The position numbers were made by a program, and so were the translations under genes. The notes beneath the pieces were generated by a model. It had not been told where the DNA came from. It worked only from the letters and a program-made list of their open reading frames with translations, and made no database searches. Shown one piece after another: positions 52,123 through 60,485 of a DNA stretch of 64,000 bases; the stretch's first letter is position 1; each line of letters opens with the position of its first letter. The stretch lies in assembly GCF_000382365.1 (NCBI RefSeq), contig NZ_KB908224.1:81947-145946 (forward strand), read 5' to 3'. The DNA comes from Pannonibacter phragmitetus DSM 14782 (lineage in GTDB: Bacteria > Pseudomonadota > Alphaproteobacteria > Rhizobiales > Stappiaceae).

Positions 52123-53097
52123 TCAGGGCGTCAGGATCACCTTGCCCATGACCTTGCGGTCTGCGATCTCCTGAATGGCCTTTGCAGCCTCTTCCAATGG
52201 GTAGACTGCGTGGATCTGCGGCTTCAGCCGGCCCTGGCGCACCCAGTCGAGAATCTGGCTCATGTTGGCCCAGTGGCCTTCAGGGTCGCGGATGATCGAT
52301 TCGCCCCAGAAGACGCCGAGGACATCACAGCCCTTCAGCATCACCAGATTGAGCGGGATCTTCGGTATTTCGCCGGCCGCAAAGCCGATGACCAGATAAC
52401 GGCCTTCCCAGCCGGTGGCCCGCAGCGCCTGTTCGGCAAGGTCTCCGCCCACAGGATCATAGACCACATCGGCCCCGGCGCCGTCCGTCAGCTCCTTGAT
52501 CCGCGCCTTCAGGTTCTCTTTCTCGTAATTGATGGTCAGCACTGCGCCGAGCTTGCGGGCGCGGCTGAGCTTTTCTTCCGAGGAAGCGCAGGCGATGACG
52601 CGCGCACCCATCAGGGAGGCGATCTCCACCGCTGCCTGCCCAACGCCGCCGGAAGCGCCCAGCACCACCACGGTTTCGCCTTCCTGGAGCCTTGCCCTGT
52701 CGCGGAAGGCGTGCAGCGTGGTGCCATAGGTGACGGACACTCCGGCAGCTTCCTCGAAGGAAATCCCTTCGGGCATGGGGATGAGGTCATCCTCGCTGGC
52801 CACCACCAATTCCCGCGCCGCGCCGAAGCGGATGTAGCCGATGACCTTGTCGCCGGGCCGCAGGCGTTCCACACCCTCACCGGTGCGCTCCACGATGCCT
52901 GCAAATTCGGCGCTGGGGGAGAAGGGCATCTCCGGCCGCAGCTGGTATTTGCCCTGAATGATCAGCGTGTCGAAGAAGTTCAGCGCGCAGGCTTTGACGC
53001 GGACCAGCACTTCACCCGGCCCAACCGGCGGCACAGGCAGATTTTCAACGGTCAGCGATGAAGCTGGACCGTAGGTATGACAAAGGATGGCTTTCAC
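52123..53097 (-). CDS. NADPH:quinone oxidoreductase-like MDR enzyme
   Basis: This 324-residue zinc-free medium-chain dehydrogenase resembles quinone oxidoreductases. Features are PVPPVGPGEVLVRVKACALN, FDTLIIQGKYQLRPEMPF, EFAGIVERTGEGV and the cofactor motif VLGASGGVGQAAVEIASLMG. The exact substrate is uncertain. A GTG at 53097 is the likely start, because VKAILCHTYGP is the usual N-terminus and GGGGG precedes it. It diverges from the methyltransferase gene. Confidence 0.9.
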   Translation of the reverse strand: MKAILCHTYGPASSLTVENLPVPPVGPGEVLVRVKACALNFFDTLIIQGKYQLRPEMPFSPSAEFAGIVERTGEGVERLRPGDKVIGYIRFGAARELVVASEDDLIPMPEGISFEEAAGVSVTYGTTLHAFRDRARLQEGETVVVLGASGGVGQAAVEIASLMGARVIACASSEEKLSRARKLGAVLTINYEKENLKARIKELTDGAGADVVYDPVGGDLAEQALRATGWEGRYLVIGFAAGEIPKIPLNLVMLKGCDVLGVFWGESIIRDPEGHWANMSQILDWVRQGRLKPQIHAVYPLEEAAKAIQEIADRKVMGKVILTP

Positions 53098-53291
53098 GCA
53101 GGGCCCCCGCTCCACACATGTTGTGAACCATGGTTAATCTGTGGCCGGCGCTGCTGCACTGCAAGGAAAATCTCGTTACGGAAAGTGCCGTGCGGCTGGC
53201 GCGCCAGACATCAGAAGGCGTTGGCGGGTTGAGGCGTGCAGCCCCAGCGTCTATGAGCCTCTGCAGGAATGACGGAAGAAGGAAGTGGAAG

Positions 53292-53843
53292 ATGCGCGGC
53301 TATTTCGGGGTCGGGGCGGAGGGCCTGTCCAAGCGGATGAACCTTGGCAACCTGATGCGCTCGGCGCATGCCTTCGGGGCGAGCTTCTTCTTCACCGTGG
53401 ATGCCGGGCCTGCCATCCGCCGGGCGCCGCGCTCCGACACTTCCAAGAGCCCGGATCATCTGCCGCTGTTCGAATGGGACACGGTGGACACGATGGATCT
53501 GCCTGCCGGCTGCCAGCTTGTCGGCATCGAGCTGACGGACGAGGCCATTGACCTGCCCAGCTTCATGCACCCGCTGCGCGCTGCCTATGTGCTGGGGCCG
53601 GAGCGCGGCTCCCTGTCCTCCGCCATGCTGGCGCGCTGCGACCATGTGGTGAAGATCCCGGCCAAGTTCTGCATCAACGTCGCCACCGCCGGGGCCATCG
53701 TGCTCTATGACCGGCACCGGGCGCTGGGCCGCTATGCTGATCGTCCGGTCACAGCGGGCGGGCCGAAGCAGGACAAGACCCCGCACCGCCATGGCGGGCC
53801 CATCATGCGGCAGGGGCGGCAGATTCCGGGCTGGGAAGACTGA
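53292..53843 (+). CDS. SpoU-family RNA 2'-O-methyltransferase
   Basis: This 183-residue SPOUT-fold protein has the family motifs NLGNLMRSAHAFGASFFFTV, YVLGPERGSLSS and VVKIPAKFCINVATAGAIVLYDR, which form the knot and bind SAM. It is a short TrmH/SpoU relative without an extra RNA-binding domain, so the target tRNA or rRNA site cannot be assigned. The ATG at 53292 follows AGGAAG; the frame is open upstream without coding character. It converges with the ECF sigma gene, three bases apart. Confidence 0.9.
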   Translation: MRGYFGVGAEGLSKRMNLGNLMRSAHAFGASFFFTVDAGPAIRRAPRSDTSKSPDHLPLFEWDTVDTMDLPAGCQLVGIELTDEAIDLPSFMHPLRAAYVLGPERGSLSSAMLARCDHVVKIPAKFCINVATAGAIVLYDRHRALGRYADRPVTAGGPKQDKTPHRHGGPIMRQGRQIPGWED

Positions 53844-53846
53844 GTT

Positions 53847-54455
53847 TCAGTCGATGTCGACCGCGGCATCTGCCTCCAGCACCTGCCGCAGACGGGCAAA
53901 GGCAAGGCGGATGCGGGATTTGACGGTTCCGAGCGGCAGGCCGGTGCTCTCGGCAATCTCGTTATGTGACAGCCCGAGGAAAAAGGCCTGGCGCACCACC
54001 TCGCGCTGGGCTTCGGGAAGCTCCTCGAGAGCGGCGCGGATGCGCTCTTCCCTGAGGCCTGTGTCGAGGAGCGTGCCGGGATCCTCCGGCGCGGACGGTT
54101 GCAGGGCGGGATCTTCCGCATCCAGATCGCCGTTCTTCAGGCGGCGCAGAGAGTCGATGCGCCGGTTGCGGGCGATGCGGAAAAGCCAGGTGCTGGCAGA
54201 GGCCTTGCTCTTGTCGAAGAGGCCGGCCTTGCGCCACAGGATGACCATCACCTCCTGCGCCAGTTCCTCGGCGCTGGCGCTGTCGGTGCCCTGCTGCATC
54301 AGGTAGCCTTTGATGCGCGGCGCGAAGTGATCGAATAATTCGATGAACGCAGCTTTATCCTGCGTTGCGGCGACCTTCTCGATCAGTTCTGAAAAATACT
54401 GCGCCTGACTCACCGCAGACTTCACTCCCAATGCGCCGGGTTTTAACCCGGTCAT
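53847..54455 (-). CDS. ECF-type RNA polymerase sigma factor
   Basis: This 202-residue sigma factor has region 2 (about 38-105, with ELFDHFAPRIKGYLMQQG and WLFRIARNRRIDSLRR) and region 4 (about 135-190, with LPEAQREVVRQAFFLGLSHN and GTVKSRIRLAFARLRQVL). ECF factors are usually held by an anti-sigma factor encoded next to them, but neither side shows one here. GTG codons at 54425 and 54413 are alternative starts. It diverges from the IalB gene, which could be a target. Confidence 0.9.
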   Translation of the reverse strand: MTGLKPGALGVKSAVSQAQYFSELIEKVAATQDKAAFIELFDHFAPRIKGYLMQQGTDSASAEELAQEVMVILWRKAGLFDKSKASASTWLFRIARNRRIDSLRRLKNGDLDAEDPALQPSAPEDPGTLLDTGLREERIRAALEELPEAQREVVRQAFFLGLSHNEIAESTGLPLGTVKSRIRLAFARLRQVLEADAAVDID

Positions 54456-54681
54456 AATCCGGTAATCCCGGAACGTATGTCACACTCTCGCCCGATTTAT
54501 CCAGCCAGCGTGCGCATGACGCGAGCCGATAATAGCGGGATTGGTGGCAAGCGCCACGCGATTGATTGGCTTTCAACCCTTTCGTAACCGGCTTTAAGGT
54601 AGCCTTAATCCAAGGTTTATATGCCGGACGACACTTGAGTAAAATCTGAAGCGTTTGACGCGCAAGCAAAACGGTGTGGAG

Positions 54682-55191
54682 ATGATGCAAGCACGAACCC
54701 TGGTAACCGCCGGTCTGTTCCTCGCTCTGTCCGGAGCTGCCGCCGTCGCCCAGGCTCCGACGCTGCTGAAGCAGCAGAGGGATTGGGCGGCCTATACCCA
54801 CGCGAGCGGTGGCGGCAAGGTCTGCTTTGCCCTGACCAAGCCCACGCAGATGCTGCCGACGGACCGTAATCACGGAGATGTGTTCTTCTTCGTGTCGACC
54901 CGTCCGTCGGAAGGCGTGAACAGCGAGCCAAGCTTCCAGGTCGGGTATCCGATGCGGGAAGGGTCGCAGGTCACGGTCGATATCGATGGCAAGCCCTTCA
55001 CCATGTTCACCAAGAACGATGGTGCATGGGTGGAAAACGCAGCCGCTGAACAGCAGCTCGTTGCAGCCATGAAGGGCGGCAGCAAGATGAATGTGAAAGC
55101 TGTTTCCGGCCGCGGCACTGAAACGTCCTACAGCTTTTCGCTTGCTGGCGTGACAGCGGCCATAGATACGGCCAATCAGGCCTGCAAGTAA
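54682..55191 (+). CDS. invasion-associated locus B (IalB) family protein
   Basis: This 169-residue exported protein has a signal peptide (TLVTAGLFLALSGAAAVAQA). The mature domain matches the IalB family: WAAYTHASGGGKVCFALTKP, DVFFFVSTRPSEGVNSEPSF, the FTMFTKNDGAWVENAAAEQQ segment and a C-terminal Cys that may pair with the Cys in KVCF. IalB aids erythrocyte entry in Bartonella, but free-living alphaproteobacteria have many copies of unknown role. Tandem ATGs at 54682 and 54685 follow GTGGAG closely. Confidence 0.86.
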   Translation: MMQARTLVTAGLFLALSGAAAVAQAPTLLKQQRDWAAYTHASGGGKVCFALTKPTQMLPTDRNHGDVFFFVSTRPSEGVNSEPSFQVGYPMREGSQVTVDIDGKPFTMFTKNDGAWVENAAAEQQLVAAMKGGSKMNVKAVSGRGTETSYSFSLAGVTAAIDTANQACK

Positions 55192-55247
55192 GGCGGGCCG
55201 GCTGCGCAGGTGCCCCTGGGGAGCCTGCGGGATACGCAATCCGGGAG

Positions 55248-55275
55248 GGTGCGGCCGTCAGGCCGCGCCTCTCTC
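55248..55275 (+). terminator. probable terminator after the IalB gene
   Basis: GGTGCGGCC (55248-55256) pairs with GGCCGCGCC (55261-55269; one T-G pair) around a GTCA loop, followed by TCTCTC. The pyrimidine tail is not a pure T run, so termination may be partial, possibly allowing read-through into rlmN. Confidence 0.45.
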
Positions 55276-55474
55276 TGCGGCGCTTTCATGCATCGGCAGT
55301 TGATTTTCCGGCGCTCCTGTGGTTTTTCTGGCGCCAATGGACGCGGCTCCTGAGGGAGACTGCGCCTTTTCTGTTTTCAAGGCGCTGAAGCAGCGGACTG
55401 GTCCGTTCCGGCGCATGGCCTTTGCGGCCTCTCAACCTTCGGGTTTTGACCCTCGGATCTGGATACTGGACGCC

Positions 55475-56713
55475 ATGGCGATCTCGCTTGACCTTGCGCA
55501 TCGTTCCGCCGCGCAGACACCTGCAGCTGCACAGCCGGCCGCTCCGGCCCCGGCGCTTGTTGCTGCGGCGGAAAAGCCCACGCTGATCGGCCTCGACAGG
55601 GCCGGGCTCGCCGAAGCCATGGCCTCTATCGATATCCCCGAGCGCCAGCGCAAGATGCGCGCCCAGCAGCTGTGGCACTGGCTCTATGTGCGCGGCGTGT
55701 CTGACTTTGGCCAGATGAGCAACATCGCCAAGGATTTGCGCTACACCCTGCAGGATCATTTCTCCATTGCCCGGCCTGAAATCGTCTCGGAGCAGATCTC
55801 CGTCGACGGCACGCGCAAGTGGCTGTTCCGCTTCCCGCCGCGCGGGGCAGGGCGTCCGGTGGAAATCGAGACCGTTTATATCCCGGAAGAAGGGCGCGGC
55901 ACGCTTTGCGTTTCCTCGCAGGTGGGCTGCACGCTGACCTGCACCTTCTGCCACACCGGCACTCAGAAGATGGTGCGCAACCTCACCTCGGAGGAAATTC
56001 TCTCCCAGATCCTGATCGCGCGCGACCGGCTGGGCGATTTTCCTGACGCCGCTACCCCGCAGGGTGCCATCGTGCCGTCCGAAGGCCGCCTCGTCACCAA
56101 TGTGGTGATGATGGGCATGGGCGAGCCGCTCTACAATTTCGACAATGTGAAGCAGGCGCTGCTGATTGCCTCCGATGGCGACGGCCTGTCGCTGTCCAAG
56201 CGCCGCATCACCCTGTCCACCTCCGGCGTGGTACCGGAAATCGCCCGCACGGGCGACGAGATCGGCTGCATGCTGGCGATTTCGCTGCATGCGGTGCGCG
56301 ATGATCTGCGCGACGTGCTGGTGCCGATCAACAAGAAGTGGCCGATCGAGGAGCTTCTGGAGGCCTGCCGCCGCTATCCGGGCCTGTCCAATGCCAAGCG
56401 CATCACCTTTGAATATGTGATGCTGAAGGGCGTGAACGACAGCGATGCGGATGCGCGCGAGCTGGTGCGCCTGCTCGCGGGCATCCCGGCGAAGATCAAT
56501 CTCATCCCGTTCAATCCCTGGCCGGGCTCGGAGTACGAGTGCTCCGACTGGGAGCGGATCGAGGAATTCGCCGATATCGTCAACCGCGCCGGCTATGCCT
56601 CGCCGATCCGCACCCCGCGCGGCCGCGACATCTTCGCCGCCTGCGGCCAGCTCAAGTCCGCCTCCGAGCGCATGCGCAAGAAGGACCGGGACGCGCTGGA
56701 AGGCGCAGCCTGA
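55475..56713 (+). CDS. rlmN: dual-specificity RNA methyltransferase RlmN
   Basis: RlmN is a radical-SAM enzyme that methylates C2 of A2503 in 23S rRNA and of A37 in some tRNAs. The 412-residue protein has the cluster motif CTLTCTFC (Cys152, Cys156, Cys159), [32 protein letters not shown] and [10 protein letters not shown], and the second catalytic cysteine in FAACGQLKS near the C-terminus. The frame extends upstream to 55319, but family similarity and length favour the ATG at 55475. It is monocistronic. Confidence 0.94.
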   Translation: MAISLDLAHRSAAQTPAAAQPAAPAPALVAAAEKPTLIGLDRAGLAEAMASIDIPERQRKMRAQQLWHWLYVRGVSDFGQMSNIAKDLRYTLQDHFSIARPEIVSEQISVDGTRKWLFRFPPRGAGRPVEIETVYIPEEGRGTLCVSSQVGCTLTCTFCHTGTQKMVRNLTSEEILSQILIARDRLGDFPDAATPQGAIVPSEGRLVTNVVMMGMGEPLYNFDNVKQALLIASDGDGLSLSKRRITLSTSGVVPEIARTGDEIGCMLAISLHAVRDDLRDVLVPINKKWPIEELLEACRRYPGLSNAKRITFEYVMLKGVNDSDADARELVRLLAGIPAKINLIPFNPWPGSEYECSDWERIEEFADIVNRAGYASPIRTPRGRDIFAACGQLKSASERMRKKDRDALEGAA

Positions 56714-56790
56714 CACCTTAGAATGGTCCGCACAGGCGTGTTGCCTGCGCGGAGCTTGAGGGCCGGTGCCAGCTCCGTTCAGTCAAGGAA

Positions 56791-56822
56791 AAAGGGCCCG
56801 AACGGGTTGTCCATCCGGGCCC
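56791..56822 (-). terminator. terminator of the molybdenum oxidoreductase operon
   Basis: GGGCCCG (56794-56800) pairs with CGGGCCC (56816-56822). On the minus strand the stem is followed by a run of five T residues (complement of 56793-56789), and it lies about 60 bases past the stop of the large-subunit gene. Confidence 0.65.
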
Positions 56823-56883
56823 CTGATACAGTCATATGTCTGTCAGGCGAGCCTGTGACTGGCCGCTGCGCCGGCCTTTGGAA

Positions 56884-59079
56884 TCAGGCCAGTCCGTGCT
56901 TGCTGAAGGGCAGCACCGTCACATAGTCGCCCCGTGCCGCAGCAATCGCATTGGCCACTGCCGGTCCGATCGGCGGCGTACCGGGCTCGCCGATGCCGGT
57001 CGGTGCTTCTTCCGATGGGACGATATGCACCTCGATGACCGGCATGTCGGACATGCGCAGGGGCAGGTAGGTGTCGAAGTTCGACTGGTCCACCTCGCCG
57101 TCCGTGAACGTGATTTCGTTGCGCAGCACGGCGCCGAGCCCATAGCCAATGGCACCTTCGACCTGAGCCCGGATATTGTCCGGATTGACCGGGATGCCGC
57201 AGTCCACGGCGCAGACGACCTTTTCCACCTTCACCGTGCCGTCTTCGCGGAAGGAGATTTCCGCAACTTCGGCCACATAACTGCTGAAGGAGGTGTGAAC
57301 CGCAACGCCGCGGTAACGGCCCTCGGGAAGCGGGGTATCCCAGCCTGCCTTTTCAGCGGCCAGCCGCAGAACGCCCAGCTTGCGCGGATCTTCCTTGATC
57401 AGGCTTTCACGGAAGGCCACCGGATCGGCGCCGGTCTCCCGGGCGATGCGGTCGATCATGGTCTCCATCACATAGGCCGTGTGGGTGTGCCCGACCGACC
57501 GCCACCACAGCACCGGCACTGGCGTCTCGGTCATGTGCGCTTCCAGCTGGAAACCGGGGATGCCGTAGGTCGTGCCATGCACGCCTTCCACCATGGTGTC
57601 ATCGATGCCGTTCTTGATCATGAAGGCTTCGAACCCCGTGCCCTTCATGATGGACTTGCCCGCGATGCGATGCAGCCAGCCGGTGATCCGGCCTGCCTCG
57701 TCCAGTCCCACCTTCACCTTGTGGGCTGTCATGGGGCGGTAATAGCCGCCGCGAATGTCGTCCTCACGGGTCCAGACAATCTTCAGCGGCTGGGGGGCAT
57801 GGCCTGCCTCATGCCGTGCCTTGGCGATCAGTGCCGCTTCGGCGAAATAGTGGCTGTCGGGCTGGGCGCGCCGGCCGAAGGAGCCGCCGGCCCAGAGCGT
57901 GTTGATTGCCACCTTGTCCGGCGTCAGCCCAAGGATGGCGGCGCTGACGGCCTGATCCGTCGTCTGGAATTGCGAGCCGGTCCAGAAGGTGGCGCTGCTG
58001 CCGTCGTAAAGCACGGTGATGTCCAGCGGCTCCATCGGTGCATGCGCGAGGAAGGGGAACATGTAATCCGCTTCGATGACCCGCGACGCCCCGGCCAGCA
58101 GCGGCTCTGCATCGGCATTGCCTTCCGCCGCTGCGCCCGGTGTGCCGGTGAGGTCTCTCAGCTCGGCTTCCATCTCCGCAGTCGAGCGCATTTCGGCGGC
58201 GCTGTCGTCCCAGGTGACGGAGAGGGCATCGCGCCCCTGCATGGCCTGCCAGGTGCCGCTTGCCAGAACCGCAACACCACTGGGCACGGTGATCACATCC
58301 ACCACGCCCGCAATGGCCCGGGCGGCGCTGTCATCGACGCTGGCAACCGTGCTGCCGAAGCGCGGAGGGCGGGCGAGAACGGCGGTCAGCATGTTGTCGA
58401 ACCGCTGGTCCATGCCATAGACGCCGGCAGCCCCGGCGGATTTGCGCGCCGTGTCGACCCGCTTGAACGACTTGCCGATATAGACCCATTCCTGCGGAGT
58501 TTTCAGCCGTGGCTCGGCCGGAACAGCCTCTGCCGCCGCAAGCCCTGCCATCTCGCCGAAGCTCGCTGATTTGCCGGAAGGATGAGAAATCCGGCCGGCG
58601 CTGACCGTGACCTCAGCTGCGGGAACCGACCAGGCCTTTGCGGCCGCCTGAACCAGCATGCTGCGCGCGGCAGCACCGGCCGTGCGGTATTGCATGAAGG
58701 AATTGGCAATGGCTGTGGAACCGCCCGTGCCCTGTGCGCCGAAGAACAGGTTCTTGTAGAGCGCGGCATCGGCCGGAGCGAAATCGGCGCGGACCTGAGC
58801 CCAGTCTGCGTCCATTTCGTCTGCAACCAGTGTCGCAAGACCCGTGGCAACGCCCTGTCCCTTGTCGAGATGCTTGGACAGGACAACGATGGTGTTGTCC
58901 GGCAGCACATGCACGAAGGGCTGGAACATGCCTTCAGACGCCGTGGCAGCCGCAGTTCTTGTGCTGCCCGGCAGGGTGAGGCCGATCAGCAGCCCGCCGG
59001 CAGCGCCTGCGGAAAGCTTGAGGAAGCCGCGCCTGCTGGGCGCTGCAGCGGTGAGGGGAGAGACGATCCTGTGCAGCAT
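56884..59079 (-). CDS. molybdopterin-binding oxidoreductase large subunit (IorB-like)
   Basis: This 731-residue protein belongs to the xanthine dehydrogenase/aldehyde oxidase family, like the isoquinoline 1-oxidoreductase beta subunit. A twin-arginine signal (SRRGFLK, residues 15-21, then a hydrophobic stretch) sends it to the periplasm with its small subunit. Molybdopterin contacts are seen as [38 protein letters not shown] and, near the end, [20 protein letters not shown] with the catalytic Glu. The ATG at 59079 follows GGAGGG just after the small-subunit stop. The substrate is probably an aldehyde or N-heterocycle. Confidence 0.92.
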   Translation of the reverse strand: MLHRIVSPLTAAAPSRRGFLKLSAGAAGGLLIGLTLPGSTRTAAATASEGMFQPFVHVLPDNTIVVLSKHLDKGQGVATGLATLVADEMDADWAQVRADFAPADAALYKNLFFGAQGTGGSTAIANSFMQYRTAGAAARSMLVQAAAKAWSVPAAEVTVSAGRISHPSGKSASFGEMAGLAAAEAVPAEPRLKTPQEWVYIGKSFKRVDTARKSAGAAGVYGMDQRFDNMLTAVLARPPRFGSTVASVDDSAARAIAGVVDVITVPSGVAVLASGTWQAMQGRDALSVTWDDSAAEMRSTAEMEAELRDLTGTPGAAAEGNADAEPLLAGASRVIEADYMFPFLAHAPMEPLDITVLYDGSSATFWTGSQFQTTDQAVSAAILGLTPDKVAINTLWAGGSFGRRAQPDSHYFAEAALIAKARHEAGHAPQPLKIVWTREDDIRGGYYRPMTAHKVKVGLDEAGRITGWLHRIAGKSIMKGTGFEAFMIKNGIDDTMVEGVHGTTYGIPGFQLEAHMTETPVPVLWWRSVGHTHTAYVMETMIDRIARETGADPVAFRESLIKEDPRKLGVLRLAAEKAGWDTPLPEGRYRGVAVHTSFSSYVAEVAEISFREDGTVKVEKVVCAVDCGIPVNPDNIRAQVEGAIGYGLGAVLRNEITFTDGEVDQSNFDTYLPLRMSDMPVIEVHIVPSEEAPTGIGEPGTPPIGPAVANAIAAARGDYVTVLPFSKHGLA

Positions 59080-59083
59080 TCTG

Positions 59084-59545
59084 TCAGCCCTCCAGCTTGT
59101 CTGCAGCCGCATGAATGGCTGTCTTGATGCGGGCATAGGTGGCACAGCGGCAGACGTTGCCATCCATGGCCGCCTCGATATCGGCGCCGGTGGGTTTCGG
59201 TGTTTCCATCAGCAGGGCCGTTGCGGCCATGATCTGCCCGGACTGGCAATAGCCGCACTGCGGCACGTCAAGTTCCGTCCAGGCCGCCTGAATGGCCTTG
59301 GCGGCCGGGCTTTCAAGCCCTTCGATCGTGGTGATGCTGGTTCCTTCCACATCACTCAGATAGGTCTGGCAGGAGCGGACCGGGGTGCCGTCCAGATGCA
59401 CCGTGCAGGCGCCGCACTGGGCAACGCCGCAACCGAACTTGGTGCCCGTGAGGCCGAGCGTGTCGCGAAGGACCCAGAGCAGCGGCGTGTCCGGGTCGGC
59501 GTCGATCACCTGTTCCTTGCCGTTGAGTATCAGGGTAACTGGCAT
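59084..59545 (-). CDS. (2Fe-2S)-binding small subunit (IorA-like)
   Basis: This 153-residue protein passes electrons from the molybdenum subunit. It binds two [2Fe-2S] clusters: a plant-type one (Cys39, Cys44, Cys47, Cys59) and an alpha-helical one (Cys97, Cys100, Cys132, Cys134, in CGYC and CRC). GGGAG precedes the ATG. The stop lies four bases before the large-subunit start. Two palindromes in the divergent gap to the TetR gene suggest local repression. Confidence 0.94.
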   Translation of the reverse strand: MPVTLILNGKEQVIDADPDTPLLWVLRDTLGLTGTKFGCGVAQCGACTVHLDGTPVRSCQTYLSDVEGTSITTIEGLESPAAKAIQAAWTELDVPQCGYCQSGQIMAATALLMETPKPTGADIEAAMDGNVCRCATYARIKTAIHAAADKLEG

Positions 59546-59580
59546 GAAGGGCTCCCGTGGCTAGCTTGTGTTGGCTAGGG

Positions 59581-59603
59581 GTAAACTACACGGTGCAGTT
59601 TAC
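59581..59603. promoter_or_regulatory. operator-like palindrome 1 (TetR site)
   Basis: GTAAACT (59581-59587) and AGTTTAC (59597-59603) form a perfect inverted repeat with a nine-base spacer, 36 bases upstream of the small-subunit ATG. The same half-site recurs in the second palindrome, so one protein probably binds both. Confidence 0.65.
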
Positions 59604-59620
59604 ATTCAGGAGCGGCGTTA

Positions 59621-59640
59621 TGTAAACTCCCGAGTTTACA
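59621..59640. promoter_or_regulatory. operator-like palindrome 2 (TetR site)
   Basis: TGTAAACTC and GAGTTTACA form a perfect 20-base palindrome around CC. It ends 29 bases before the TetR ATG, where it could block both divergent promoters. The half-site TGTAAACT is shared with palindrome 1. Confidence 0.75.
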
Positions 59641-59669
59641 TGGGAGCCGGTTTCTGGAAAGAAAGGGCC

Positions 59670-60290
59670 ATGACCGACGACAGAGAGCTTTCGCTCAGCG
59701 AGCAGAAGCGCAAACAGATCATCGAAGCCGCCGTGGCCGAGTTTCAGGAGCGCGGATTTGCCGGTGCCAGCATGGACCGCATCTCCGGCCGCGCAGGTGT
59801 TTCCAAACGTACGGTCTATAACCACTTCGACAGCAAGGAAGCGCTGTTCCGTGCCATCACGGATTGCCTCGTTTCCTGGATGACCGCCGCTCTCAATGTG
59901 ACCTTCCGTCCGGAGCTGCCGGTTGCCGCGCAGCTTGAAGCCCTTGGCTGGGCCGAGGGCGAGCTTCTGGTCAATCCCTGCTTCCTGAGGATGGCACGCA
60001 TGATCTTCGGTGAGGCGTTCCGTGATCCGGCCCTGTCTGCCGAAGTTGCCGCGCGCATGGACAAGTTCCGTGTTTTTGAAAGCTTCATGCAGGATGCTTT
60101 CGCAGCAGGTGCCCTGCAAAGGGGAGCGCCGGAGGTGGCTGCCGCCCAGTTCCTCGGGCTGCTGAAGTCGCGCGGTTTCTATCCCTATTTCTTCTCGGGC
60201 AGCGCGGTCGGCCGCGAGGCAATGGGCGCGATCATCTCCGAGACCGTGGACTTGATATTGCGGGCCTATGGCCCGGTTCCCGGTGCCTGA
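59670..60290 (+). CDS. TetR/AcrR family transcriptional regulator
   Basis: This 206-residue repressor has an N-terminal helix-turn-helix (about 17-60), seen as RKQIIEAAVAEFQERGFAGA then RISGRAGVSKRTVYNHFDS. The C-terminal ligand domain resembles the AefR-like group (about 85-200). It diverges from the molybdenum oxidoreductase operon, and the two palindromes between them are the obvious targets, including autoregulation. The inducer may be the enzyme's substrate. The ATG at 59670 follows AAAGGG. Confidence 0.92.
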   Translation: MTDDRELSLSEQKRKQIIEAAVAEFQERGFAGASMDRISGRAGVSKRTVYNHFDSKEALFRAITDCLVSWMTAALNVTFRPELPVAAQLEALGWAEGELLVNPCFLRMARMIFGEAFRDPALSAEVAARMDKFRVFESFMQDAFAAGALQRGAPEVAAAQFLGLLKSRGFYPYFFSGSAVGREAMGAIISETVDLILRAYGPVPGA

Positions 60291-60328
60291 AAGGCTGCCT
60301 GATACACGGCTGGCCATGCAAGAGCGAA

Positions 60329-60363
60329 AAAAGGCCCGGACGGGGATGCCGTCCGGGCCTTTT
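60329..60363 (+). terminator. intrinsic terminator of the TetR gene
   Basis: AAAAGGCCCGGACGG (60329-60343) pairs perfectly with CCGTCCGGGCCTTTT (60349-60363) around a five-base loop. It is 38 bases past the TetR stop codon, and it could work in either direction. Confidence 0.88.
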
Positions 60364-60388
60364 CTGTTGGAATCACCGTGCCTTATAC

Positions 60389-60431
60389 CAAGGCTTTCGA
60401 TGCTGACGCATCACGCCTTGAAAATGCTCAA
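60389..60431 (+). repeat. nested-hairpin repeat, copy B
   Basis: CAAGGC (60389-60394) pairs with GCCTTG (60415-60420), and inside it GATGC (60399-60403) pairs with GCATC (60408-60412) around TGAC. Bases 60400-60431 match copy A (40221-40252) at 30 of 32 positions. The loop next to the outer stem differs in sequence and length, while both stems are kept. Confidence 0.7.
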
Positions 60432-60447
60432 ACGCCGCACGGGCTTA

Positions 60448-60484
60448 ACCAATGCTCGATGAGTCAAGCTCATCGAGCATTGGT
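60448..60484. repeat. 16-bp perfect hairpin at the 3' end of opgG
   Basis: ACCAATGCTCGATGAG (60448-60463) is an exact inverted copy of 60469-60484, separated by TCAAG. It begins one base past the opgG stop codon. There is no T tract, so it may be a processing or stability element, or a weak terminator. Confidence 0.65.
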
Positions 60485-60485
60485 A

